From Longimonas sp040409695 (GTDB lineage Bacteria; Bacteroidota; Rhodothermia; Rhodothermales; Salinibacteraceae), in NCBI RefSeq assembly GCF_040409695.1, contig NZ_JARWGJ010000164.1:1-24817 (forward strand): 24,817 nt of DNA. Direction: 5' to 3'. Positions 18,201-24,817 of this stretch are shown in pieces. Below the pieces are notes generated by a model that was not told the DNA's origin, made no database searches, and saw only the letters and a list, made by a program, of their open reading frames with translations. The translations under genes were made by a program, and so were the position numbers. The first letter of the stretch is position 1. Every line of letters begins with the position of its first letter.

Positions 18201-18848
18201 TTACGGATGGCGCACGTGCGTGGTGCCCTGCGTTTCTGCAGAGGTAATGTGCCCGATCAGAGTATCCAGGTCCTTTTCGTGCTTCACAAAGTCGATATCA
18301 GTTGCGTTTACGATCAGAAGAGGGCTCTTCGAATAGTGAGAGAAGTAATGGTCGTAAGCTTCATGGAGCGACTTGATATAGTCGGGGTCCATGTCTTCCT
18401 CATACGGGCGCCCTCGTTTCGCGATGTTCTGCAAGAGACGTTCGGTTGAGGACCGCAAGTAGACGATCAGGTCCGGTGTGGGGGTGTTCGGCTCCATGTG
18501 CTCGTAGAGCGTTTCGTAGAGCTGCAGCTCATCGCCGGAGAGATTCTGGTGAGCAAAGATGCGGTCCTTATCAAAGGCATAGTCGCTGACCGTAAGGCTA
18601 TGGAACAGGTCGTGCGCGCCGAGTTCTTTCTGCTGACGGAAGCGACTGGCGAGAAACGCAAGCTGCGTCTGAAAGGCCCAGCGCTCCCGGTTCTCGTAGA
18701 AACGTTCCAGAAACGGATTGTCATCAAACTGTTCAAGCACAAGGCGCCCGTCGAAACGCTCGGCGATCAGGCGGGCCAGGGTGGTTTTGCCTGCACCGAT
18801 AACACCTTCAATAACAACGTAGTTAAGATCATCAGACAATGCAGTCAC
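18201..18848 (-). CDS. Deoxynucleoside kinase (deoxyadenosine/deoxycytidine type)
   Basis: This 215-residue enzyme of the dNK family phosphorylates deoxynucleosides with ATP for dNTP salvage. Seen are the P-loop GVIGAGKTT (15-23), LEQFDDNPFLERFY (38-51) with the base-contacting Glu, SDYAFDKDRIFA (88-99), which replaces the ERS/DRS motif, and the lid KRGRPYE (144-150). Its GTG start overlaps the folK stop codon (GTGA), so translation is probably coupled. A TTG three codons later is a possible alternative. The substrate (dA, dC or dG) cannot be told from sequence alone. Confidence 0.9.
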   Translation of the reverse strand: MTALSDDLNYVVIEGVIGAGKTTLARLIAERFDGRLVLEQFDDNPFLERFYENRERWAFQTQLAFLASRFRQQKELGAHDLFHSLTVSDYAFDKDRIFAHQNLSGDELQLYETLYEHMEPNTPTPDLIVYLRSSTERLLQNIAKRGRPYEEDMDPDYIKSLHEAYDHYFSHYSKSPLLIVNATDIDFVKHEKDLDTLIGHITSAETQGTTHVRHP

Positions 18849-19414
18849 AGACGCGAGGGGGGTGTTTCTGGGAGTGAGAGATACGTTGAGAGCGATCGGT
18901 CGACCCGGCGAATAGCGTGAGGGTCGGCACAGGCCCGGTACAGATTTTCAACGGTAGCGTCGAACGGGTCGGGCACCCACAGGTTCGGGGCAAGCTCGGC
19001 CCAGGGAGCAAGCACGAAGCGCCGCTGGGCCAGGCGGGGATGCGGAAGCGTCAGCTGCTCTGTAGCCCGCGTCGAGGCCCCCACCACGAGCAGGTCGATG
19101 TCGAGCGGACGGGGGGCCCAGCGCGCTGCCTGTACACGCCCGGCATCGGATTCGAGGGCTTGCGTGCGGTGCAGGAGCGCCTCGGGAGAGAGGGTTGTAC
19201 GTATGTGGGCAACGGCGTTCAGGAAAGACGGCACCGGATCTTGGCCGGGCAGGCGGTGCGCTTCCGTTTCGTAGGGCGAGGACACCCGCCGCACAGAGAT
19301 ATCGTCCTGCGCATCCAACTGTGCCAGGGCACGGCCTACCTGCTCGTACCGTCGGCCCGTGTTAGCACCGAGTCCGAGGTAGGCGCTCGTCCATGAAGAA
19401 ACGGAAGCAGGCAT
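18845..19414 (-). CDS. folK: 2-amino-4-hydroxy-6-hydroxymethyldihydropteridine pyrophosphokinase
   Basis: FolK (HPPK, 189 residues) transfers pyrophosphate from ATP to hydroxymethyl-dihydropterin in folate synthesis. The family pattern is complete: YLGLGANTGRR (12-22), SSPYETEA (45-52), PSFLNAV (62-68), the signature RWAPRPLDIDLL (98-109) with the two metal-binding Asp residues D105 and D107, and HPRLAQRRFVLAPWAEL (125-141). Start 19414 gives the normal length; the frame is open to 19534 but the added residues look unrelated. Its stop overlaps the GTG start of the deoxynucleoside kinase. Confidence 0.94.
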   Translation of the reverse strand: MPASVSSWTSAYLGLGANTGRRYEQVGRALAQLDAQDDISVRRVSSPYETEAHRLPGQDPVPSFLNAVAHIRTTLSPEALLHRTQALESDAGRVQAARWAPRPLDIDLLVVGASTRATEQLTLPHPRLAQRRFVLAPWAELAPNLWVPDPFDATVENLYRACADPHAIRRVDRSLSTYLSLPETPPSRL

Positions 19415-19588
19415 AGGCCGAAAGGTCGTCTCGTGGATCCGACGTTCTGGATGAGAGATGTTTGCAGTAGGCGCTATGACGGTACATACGAAATAGCACC
19501 ATCTGTTATGCGAAAAGAACGCATGCAGGCGCACGCGGAGCCATGAAGAATGGGTCTATGGAAAAAGGTGCGTAGGTTACTTCGTGGA

Positions 19589-20035
19589 TTACTTGTAGTC
19601 CTCCATAGCCGTTACAGCCAGCGAATCCACGTAGTTGTTGAGCGCGTTATCGGCGTGTCCTTTGACCCAGACCCATTTAACGTTGTGCCGTTCGTTCTCC
19701 GCATCCAATGCTTCCCATAGGTCTTTGTTTTTGACTGGCTTCTTAGACGATGTGCGCCATCCATTTTTCTTCCACCCATCGAGCCATCCGTCGTTGAAGG
19801 CGCGCGACACGTAGGCACTGTCGGTATACAGCTTGACTTTGGAGGGCGCTTCAAGCGATTGGAGGGCTTTCAGCGCTGCGGTCAGCTCCATGCGGTTGTT
19901 CGTCGTCTGCATGGCTCCGCCGGTAAGCTGCGTGGCATTGTCGCGGTCGCCGTCGGGCATGAGCAGCGCCCCCCAGCCTCCAGGTCCTGGATTGCCGCTG
20001 CATGCGCCGTCGGTATACACAGTTATCGTGTCCAT
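19589..20035 (-). CDS. rnhA: Ribonuclease HI
   Basis: RNase HI (148 residues) cuts the RNA strand of RNA-DNA hybrids, removing primers and R-loops. The four catalytic acids are in place: D9 (YTDGACSGNPGPGGWGA), E50 (NNRMELTAA), D72 (LYTDSAYV) and D137 (NNYVDSLA), with H127 in VKGHADN. The basic handle KKNGWRTSSKKPVKNKDLW (89-107) for binding hybrids is present, so this is the E. coli-like form. The C terminus is short and ends soon after the last helix. An exact TANNTTTG box sits 5 bases before the start codon (see promoter entry). Confidence 0.96.
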   Translation of the reverse strand: MDTITVYTDGACSGNPGPGGWGALLMPDGDRDNATQLTGGAMQTTNNRMELTAALKALQSLEAPSKVKLYTDSAYVSRAFNDGWLDGWKKNGWRTSSKKPVKNKDLWEALDAENERHNVKWVWVKGHADNALNNYVDSLAVTAMEDYK

Positions 20036-20039
20036 CCTA

Positions 20040-20047
20040 CAAAGTTA
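20040..20047 (-). promoter_or_regulatory. TANNTTTG promoter box next to the rnhA start
   Basis: TAACTTTG on the minus strand matches the Bacteroidota -7 consensus. It ends 5 bases before the ATG, so the transcript would be leaderless or nearly so. No good -33 TTTG is seen at the expected distance, which lowers confidence. Confidence 0.35.
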
Positions 20048-20342
20048 AAGCTAAGTCGAGAGAGTAAGCGAAGCATACATTGGTGCAGCCGGCCTGATTT
20101 GGCGTTAGCACCGCTGTAACCTATGGGGCAGGGCTCCACCGATGCAGCGGAGTGCCGTCAAGCCCCGGTGAAAACTATTGGGGCGACGTATCGTTGCGTA
20201 TCCAAGTGCATACAGGCGCTTCCAACACACGTTGCATTTACGCAGTGTCATCTGTCTACCAGATACGCTGTGTCTTGCGTTAGAAGCAACCGTTTAGAAG
20301 CAACGCCTTCCTTCAGCTATCCAGTTTAGGCACAGACACGCC
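20048..20342. other. rnhA-obgE divergent intergenic region
   Basis: This region separates divergent genes and must hold promoters for both, but I find no convincing obgE promoter. A near-tandem pair CG(T)TTAGAAGCAAC occurs at 20278-20290 and 20291-20304, about 40 bases before the obgE start. No RNA gene or small ORF with a recognisable product is seen. Confidence 0.4.
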
Positions 20343-21374
20343 ATGAAGTTTGTAGACCACGTTGTAATTACAGTGCGCAGTGGCGACGGCGGGCGCGGGC
20401 TCGTGTCATTTCGCCGCGAGAAGTTTGTCCCTAAAGGCGGTCCGGCCGGAGGAAATGGCGGAGAAGGAGGATCGGTATATGTGGAGGCAGATCCGCATCT
20501 TTATACGCTTATGGATCTGCGGTATAACACGCGTCACGAGGCCGGCGACGGCCAGCCCGGGGGGAGTAACAACAAAACGGGTAAAGACGGCGACGATGTT
20601 GTGCTGCGCGTACCGCCCGGAACGGTAATTCGCGACCGCACCAACGATACGTTGATTGGCGAGGTGGTTGAGCCCGGCGACCGCCTGTTAGTGGCTGAAG
20701 GGGGGCGTGGAGGAAAAGGAAATACGTTCTTCAAGTCCTCAACCAACCAGACGCCCCGTCATGCACAGCCAGGCGAGCCAGGTGAAGAGAAAGAAATTGC
20801 ACTTGAGCTGAAGCTCCTGGCCGATGTCGGGCTGGTCGGTTTTCCGAACGCGGGCAAGAGCACGCTTGTGTCGTCGATTTCGGCAGCCAAGCCTGAGATT
20901 GCCGACTATCCGTTTACGACGATTACCCCGTCGCTGGGGATGGTCTATCTCGACGAGTACACCTCGTTTGTGATGGCCGACCTGCCAGGTATTATTGAAG
21001 ATGCGCACGAGGGGCGAGGCCTCGGGCTCCAGTTCCTTCGCCACATTGAACGCACGGCGGTCCTGCTGTTCGTTATACCTATAGATGCGACCGACCTGGG
21101 GGCGACCTACGAGCAGCTGCTGCACGAGCTGCGCGAGTACGACGCCTCGCAGCTCGACAAGCCGCGCTTTGTCGCGCTCTCAAAGATCGACCTGCTGCCG
21201 CCTGAAGAGCGATCGCTGCTTCCGGAGGTTGTCGAAGAGCACTTTCCTGAAGACGTTGAGCTGTTTCCCACCAGTGCTGTAGCGCAGATGGGACTCGACC
21301 CGCTGAAGCGCCGCCTCTTTGAAACTGTAGATGCCCACAAGCGCCGTACTGCGGCGGAGGTGACCCGCTCCTGA
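20343..21374 (+). CDS. obgE: GTPase ObgE/CgtA
   Basis: Obg (343 residues) is an essential GTPase that acts in large ribosomal subunit assembly and stress signalling. The glycine-rich Obg fold occupies 1-160 (SGDGGRGLVSFRREKFVPKG, GGNGGEGGSV, GRGGKGN). The G domain follows: G1 GFPNAGKST (166-174), G2 FTTITP (191-196), G3 DLPGIIEDAHEG (213-224), G4 SKID (280-283, where NKxD is usual) and G5 TSAV (310-313). There is no extra C-terminal OCT domain. The stop shares one base with the dprA start (TGATG), so translation is probably coupled. No Shine-Dalgarno precedes the ATG. Confidence 0.97.
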   Translation: MKFVDHVVITVRSGDGGRGLVSFRREKFVPKGGPAGGNGGEGGSVYVEADPHLYTLMDLRYNTRHEAGDGQPGGSNNKTGKDGDDVVLRVPPGTVIRDRTNDTLIGEVVEPGDRLLVAEGGRGGKGNTFFKSSTNQTPRHAQPGEPGEEKEIALELKLLADVGLVGFPNAGKSTLVSSISAAKPEIADYPFTTITPSLGMVYLDEYTSFVMADLPGIIEDAHEGRGLGLQFLRHIERTAVLLFVIPIDATDLGATYEQLLHELREYDASQLDKPRFVALSKIDLLPPEERSLLPEVVEEHFPEDVELFPTSAVAQMGLDPLKRRLFETVDAHKRRTAAEVTRS

Positions 21375-22561
21375 TGCTGTTCGATGCCGACTCGCTGTCC
21401 GATGCTGATGCGCCCGATGTGGACTCCGATGCGGAGCGGCGTGCGCTTGTGGCGCTAATGCTTGTGCCTCGGGTAGGATGGCAGCGCACCCGCATGCTGA
21501 TTAACTATCTGAAGCGCCCGACTGCTGTCTTTGCAGCGTCGCGTTCGGTGCTTACGAACGTACCCGGCATCGGTCCGCACACGGCTGAAGCCATTCGGGC
21601 ATTTCAGGACCACGCAGCGGTCGACCGGCAGTTTGAGCGCGCTGCAGCGATGAACGTGCGTCTCCTTACGCTGTGGGACGATTCTTATCCGAAGCGGCTG
21701 CGCCACACGTACGATCCGCCGCCGTGCCTCTGGATGCGAGGTGCGATGCAGGCCGCCGACCGGCACGCCATCGCAGTAGTTGGCACGCGGCGGTGCACCG
21801 ACTACGGCAAGCGGATAACACGCACGCTAACCGCTGCGCTTGTGCAGAATGGCTACACCATTATAAGCGGCCTTGCATTCGGGATTGACGCTGTCGCACA
21901 CAAAACGGCGCTTGCAGAGAACGGCCGCACCATTGCGGTACTCGGGTCAGGGCTTGCGCGGGTGTACCCGCAGCAGCACACGCGCCTGGCCGATGCTATC
22001 ATAGAGTCGGGGGCGGTGCTCTCTGAGTACACGCTTGACGAGGACCCAAACGCGTCAAACTTCCCAGAGCGTAACCGCATCGTGAGCGGACTCACGCTCG
22101 GTACACTTGTCATCGAGTCGCATGAGAAAGGGGGCGCACTCATCACCGCGCGGCTCGCTGTAGAGCAGAACCGGGAAGTGTTTGCCGTACCGGGTCCGGT
22201 TGGAGCCGGAGCGTCGAAGGGCACGAACCGGCTGATCCAGCGCGGACACGCGAAGCTTGTGCTGGACGCAGACGATATCCTCGCCGAGCTGCCCCCGCTT
22301 CCACACAGCCACGAACGCTGCAGCGCCGCGACGAACGACGGAGAGAGCGCAACAGGCGCCGCATCCACAAAGCGCCCTATGCCCGACCTGACAGAAAAAG
22401 AGGCGCAGCTCTACAATATACTGACGCGCACTCCAATGCATATCGACGTGCTGTGTGCACGAGCCGGGGTTCCTGCGTCGGAGGCGCTCGTCCATCTGCT
22501 TCAGTTGGAGTTTAAGGGCATTGTAGAGCAGACCGCGGGCAAGCAGTTTCTGCGGCGCTAA
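21374..22561 (+). CDS. dprA: DNA-processing protein DprA
   Basis: DprA (395 residues) loads RecA on incoming single-stranded DNA during natural transformation. An N-terminal helix-hairpin-helix-like part (about 28-80, with VPGIGPHTAEAI) precedes the Rossmann-like core: AVVGTRRCTDYG (134-144), SGLAFGIDAVAH (165-176), AVLGSGL (188-194), FPERNRIVSGL (230-240), ESHEKGGALITA (248-259) and VPGPVGAGASKGTN (272-285). A C-terminal winged-helix domain (about 338-395, LTEKEAQLYNIL to QTAGKQFLRR) completes the long form. The gene overlaps obgE by one base. Its presence suggests competence, but no other competence gene is in the window. Confidence 0.96.
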   Translation: MLFDADSLSDADAPDVDSDAERRALVALMLVPRVGWQRTRMLINYLKRPTAVFAASRSVLTNVPGIGPHTAEAIRAFQDHAAVDRQFERAAAMNVRLLTLWDDSYPKRLRHTYDPPPCLWMRGAMQAADRHAIAVVGTRRCTDYGKRITRTLTAALVQNGYTIISGLAFGIDAVAHKTALAENGRTIAVLGSGLARVYPQQHTRLADAIIESGAVLSEYTLDEDPNASNFPERNRIVSGLTLGTLVIESHEKGGALITARLAVEQNREVFAVPGPVGAGASKGTNRLIQRGHAKLVLDADDILAELPPLPHSHERCSAATNDGESATGAASTKRPMPDLTEKEAQLYNILTRTPMHIDVLCARAGVPASEALVHLLQLEFKGIVEQTAGKQFLRR

Positions 22562-22612
22562 CAAAAACTTAGAGAGGTAGCTATCACAGGCTTAGTATAG
22601 CGTGGCGAGGCA

Positions 22613-22752
22613 GCCTGCGTCTACCTGCCTGCGTCTACCTGCCTGCGTCTACCTGCCTGCGTCTACCTGCCTGCGTCTACCTGCCTGCATCTACCTGCCT
22701 GCATCTACCTGCCTGCATCTACCTGCCTGCATCTACCTGCCTGCATCTATCT
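22613..22752. repeat. 14-bp minisatellite, ten copies in two blocks
   Basis: The unit is GCCTGCGTCTACCT. Copies 1-5 (22613-22682) are identical with GCGT, copies 6-9 (22683-22738) identical with GCAT, copy 10 has a further change (GCATCTATCT), and a decayed eleventh follows to about 22766. The 14-bp period is not a multiple of three, so the frame through it repeats only every 42 bp; I do not call it a gene. It begins 52 bp after the dprA stop. Confidence 0.95.
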
Positions 22753-22822
22753 GCCTTCGTTTGCCCGTACAACGTGCCTCTCGACAAGCAACCCCTCTCT
22801 TGATCTCTGAGTGTCAACGTTC

Positions 22823-23009
22823 GTTTACAGCCTGAGAGACAGTTCTCATTATCCGGTCAAAGAGCCTGTATCCCTTGCAGAGCGCATCTCCGTCAAAGTG
22901 CAATTAAATGGCAACGGAGGTGTCTCACGGAGGAACGCCCCACCCCTGTGCAGGTTGTAATCCTGTGTTTACACCATGGGCCCCGGTCGTAAACTTGCGT
23001 TTACACAGG
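22823..23009. promoter_or_regulatory. GTTTAC half-sites upstream of sufB
   Basis: GTTTAC occurs at 22823, 22967 and 22999, and its complement GTAAAC at 22989-22994. The last two form a perfect inverted pair around TTGC (22989-23004). CCTGTGT (22962-22968) and ACACAGG (23003-23009) add an outer inverted pair. This cluster lies 65-250 bp before sufB and could be an operator for an Fe-S or redox regulator. The factor is not known to me. Confidence 0.4.
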
Positions 23010-23074
23010 CAAGATTCACGCATCGCAGGCCTTAACTCCTTCGCGCCCTGTACGATCACGTATTCCGAAGCCCC

Positions 23075-24535
23075 ATGAGCACTTCCGAAACCGAGTATCT
23101 TCAAAGCGTAGCCGACCAGGAGTACGAGCATGGTTGGCGTACCGACATTGAGTCTGAAACGCTACCGAAAGGACTCGACGAAAACATTGTCCGCTATATC
23201 TCCGAGCGCAAGAACGAGCCGGAATGGCTGCTGGAATGGCGCTTGAAAGCATTTCGTTACTTCGAAAGCCAGGTCGAAGCCGGCAACTACCCGGACTGGG
23301 CTCACCTTGACTATGTGAAGCCCGACTTTCAGGATATGCGCTACTTCTCGGCGCCGAAAAACAAGGCTAACTACGACAGCCTTGACGAGGTGCCCGACGA
23401 GATTCTTGAGACGTTTGAACGTCTGGGTATTCCGCTCGAAGAGCAGAAGGCTTTGACCGGCGTAGCCGTTGACGCGGTTATGGACAGCGTGTCGGTTGCT
23501 ACGACCTTCAAGAAGAAGCTGAAAGAGGCGGGCGTCATCTTTATGTCGTTCGGTGAAGCCGCCCGTGAGCATCCTGAGATCGTGAAGAAGTATCTCGGTC
23601 GTGTGGTGCCTTACACGGACAACCTGTTTGCCGCGCTCAACTCGGCGGTCTTCAGCGACGGCTCGTTCGTCTATGTGCCCGAGGGCGTTACCTGTCCGAT
23701 GGAGCTATCGACGTACTTTCGTATCAACGAGCAGAACACAGGGCAGTTTGAGCGCACCCTGATCATCGCGGAGCCCGATAGCTACGTGAGCTATCTTGAA
23801 GGGTGCACCGCGCCGATGAACCAGGAGCACCAGCTGCATGCTGCAGTGGTCGAACTCATTGCCCACGAGGATGCTGAGATTAAGTACTCTACGATCCAGA
23901 ACTGGTACCCCGGTACCAAAGACGGAGAGGGCGGCGTCTATAACCTCGTGACCAAGCGGGGCATCTGCGAAGGCGACCGTTCCAAGATCAGCTGGACGCA
24001 GCTCGAAACCGGCTCTGCCGTTACGCAGAAGTACCCATCTGTCATTCTAAAGGGAGATGAGTCGGTCGGTGAATTCTACTCGGTGGCATTCACGAAGGGC
24101 CATCAGCAGGCCGATACGGGTACGAAGATGCACCACATCGGCAAAAACACGAAGAGCACCATCATCTCGAAAGGGATCTCGGCTGGGGTCAGCAACAACA
24201 GCTACCGCGGACTGGTGAAGGTCGGAAAGAATGCGGAGGGAGCACGCAACTTCTCGCAGTGCGACTCGCTGCTGCTGGGCGACCAGTGCGGCGCGCATAC
24301 CTTCCCGTACATCGAGATTGGCCATCCTTCGGCAAAGGTTGAGCACGAAGCAACCACCTCGAAGGTAGGCGAAGATCAGATGTTCTACTGCCATCAGCGC
24401 GGACTGGGCGAGGAAGAAGCGCTCAAGCTGATCGTGAACGGCTTCTGCCAGGAGATTCTGGCTGAGCTTCCCATGGAGTTCGCCGTAGAGGCGAAAGAAC
24501 TGCTCGCAATTGAGCTCGAAGGCAGCGTCGGGTAA
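23075..24535 (+). CDS. sufB: Fe-S cluster assembly scaffold protein SufB
   Basis: SufB (486 residues) is the scaffold on which the SufBC2D complex builds Fe-S clusters, usually with sulfur from SufS/SufE. The N-terminal part (30-190) has the typical KNEPEWLLEWRLKAF, GVAVDAVMDSVSV and YTDNLFAALNSAVFSDGSFVYVP (split here only by description). The beta-helix core carries FSQCDSLLLG (393-402) with Cys396, matching E. coli Cys405, and EHEATTSKVG (423-432) with His424. Length fits the family. Start ATG 23075 is directly followed by family sequence; no Shine-Dalgarno is seen. sufC follows after 154 bases. Confidence 0.97.
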   Translation: MSTSETEYLQSVADQEYEHGWRTDIESETLPKGLDENIVRYISERKNEPEWLLEWRLKAFRYFESQVEAGNYPDWAHLDYVKPDFQDMRYFSAPKNKANYDSLDEVPDEILETFERLGIPLEEQKALTGVAVDAVMDSVSVATTFKKKLKEAGVIFMSFGEAAREHPEIVKKYLGRVVPYTDNLFAALNSAVFSDGSFVYVPEGVTCPMELSTYFRINEQNTGQFERTLIIAEPDSYVSYLEGCTAPMNQEHQLHAAVVELIAHEDAEIKYSTIQNWYPGTKDGEGGVYNLVTKRGICEGDRSKISWTQLETGSAVTQKYPSVILKGDESVGEFYSVAFTKGHQQADTGTKMHHIGKNTKSTIISKGISAGVSNNSYRGLVKVGKNAEGARNFSQCDSLLLGDQCGAHTFPYIEIGHPSAKVEHEATTSKVGEDQMFYCHQRGLGEEEALKLIVNGFCQEILAELPMEFAVEAKELLAIELEGSVG

Positions 24536-24551
24536 CCCAACCCGCGGCTAC

Positions 24552-24569
24552 GCCACGCATCTGCGTGGC
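24552..24569 (+). other. Stem-loop just after sufB
   Basis: GCCACGCA pairs with TGCGTGGC (8 bp, perfect) around a two-base loop, 16 bases after the sufB stop codon. There is no T-tract. Confidence 0.5.
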
Positions 24570-24592
24570 TTCGCACACTGATGATACCGAAC

Positions 24593-24648
24593 ATGCGCAG
24601 CGGTCAGGGGCCGGAGAAAAGCTGCCGGCCCTGGCCGTGCCTGCGCAT
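24593..24648 (+). other. Long stem-loop between sufB and sufC
   Basis: ATGCGCAG (24593-24600) pairs with CTGCGCAT (24641-24648). Inside, CAGGGGCCGG pairs with CCGGCCCTG across one bulge, and CGG with CCG. The loop is about AGAAAAGCTG. In total about 20 base pairs form in a 56-base span, 41 bases before the sufC start. Confidence 0.6.
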
Positions 24649-24689
24649 CCAACATTCCCACTACCACGTACCAACCGATTATACAGCAC

Positions 24690-24817
24690 ATGGCACTCCT
24701 CGAAGTGAAAAACCTGCACGTAAGCGTGGAGGACGAAGACATTGAGATTCTGAAAGGCGTAGACCTCACCATTAATGAAGGCGAGGTGCACGCTATTATG
24801 GGTCCGAATGGATCAGG
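24690..24817 (+). CDS. sufC: Fe-S cluster assembly ATPase SufC, 5' part
   Basis: The first 42 codons of an ABC-type ATPase are present before the window ends. The start MALLEVKNLHVSVEDEDIEI, then GVDLTINEGEVHAIMGPNGS, is the usual SufC beginning, with the Walker A motif GPNGSGKS cut at its sixth residue. SufC powers the SufBC2D complex. It follows sufB in the same direction, as in most suf operons. The 154-base gap with stem-loops is larger than typical for an operon. Confidence 0.93.
   Translation, partial: MALLEVKNLHVSVEDEDIEILKGVDLTINEGEVHAIMGPNGS

Noticed and set aside
20048..20342. Small RNA (SRP-like) in the rnhA-obgE gap
   Set aside because: The conserved SRP core is absent and no other RNA family is recognisable.
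22613..22752. Possible CRISPR array
   Set aside because: The copies are 14 bp and touch each other with no spacers, and no cas gene is present.
22602..22835. 77-codon frame through the 14-bp minisatellite
   Set aside because: The sequence is only the translated repeat, and the 14-bp unit would shift frame with each copy change.

Overview
The window looks like a chromosomal segment of a GC-rich bacterium of the Bacteroidota/Rhodothermota group (Salinibacter- or Longimonas-like). Three things point there. A DUF2851 protein is present, a family found mainly in Bacteroidota. Almost no start codon has a Shine-Dalgarno sequence; several upstream regions even read CCTCC on the sense strand. The few promoter-like sites fit the Bacteroidota -7 consensus TANNTTTG. 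Many proteins are rich in Asp and Glu, which would suit a marine or halophilic organism, but that is inference. I see no tRNA, rRNA, CRISPR array, prophage or complete insertion sequence.

Layout. 1-404: non-coding, filled with dispersed hairpin repeats. 405-2342 (+): type IIA topoisomerase B subunit (ParE/GyrB). 2343-2657: stem-loops and another repeat. 2658-11474, all on the minus strand: an orphan MNT nucleotidyltransferase, a small ABM-domain protein, DUF2851, a TonB-C lipoprotein, a membrane-anchored pseudokinase with OB-like domains, clpS, purS, pssA, psd and an uncharacterised lipoprotein. 11475-12092: repeats and a strong hairpin. 12093-16126 (-): carB and carA, preceded by a leader with a candidate promoter, a hairpin and an intrinsic terminator. 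16450-16811: several repeats. 16950-17639 (+): TonB-like protein. 17799-20035 (-): small membrane protein, deoxynucleoside kinase, folK and rnhA. 20343-22561 (+): obgE and dprA, overlapping by one base. 22562-23074: a 14-bp minisatellite and a GTTTAC-rich upstream region. 23075-24817 (+): sufB and the start of sufC, separated by strong stem-loops.

How the genes work together. Most are housekeeping: pyrimidine/arginine precursor supply (carAB), purine synthesis (purS), phosphatidylethanolamine synthesis (psd, pssA), folate and deoxynucleotide salvage (folK, dNK), genome maintenance (parE, rnhA, obgE, dprA), Fe-S assembly (sufBC) and N-degron proteolysis (clpS).

The most interesting signals are four. 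(1) An intergenic repeat family whose arms fold into hairpins with different but matching (compensatory) stem bases from copy to copy. (2) A CarB that ends before the usual C-terminal allosteric domain, together with a carAB leader that looks like a transcription attenuator. (3) A receptor-like kinase that has lost the canonical catalytic residues. (4) Large stem-loops between sufB and sufC.
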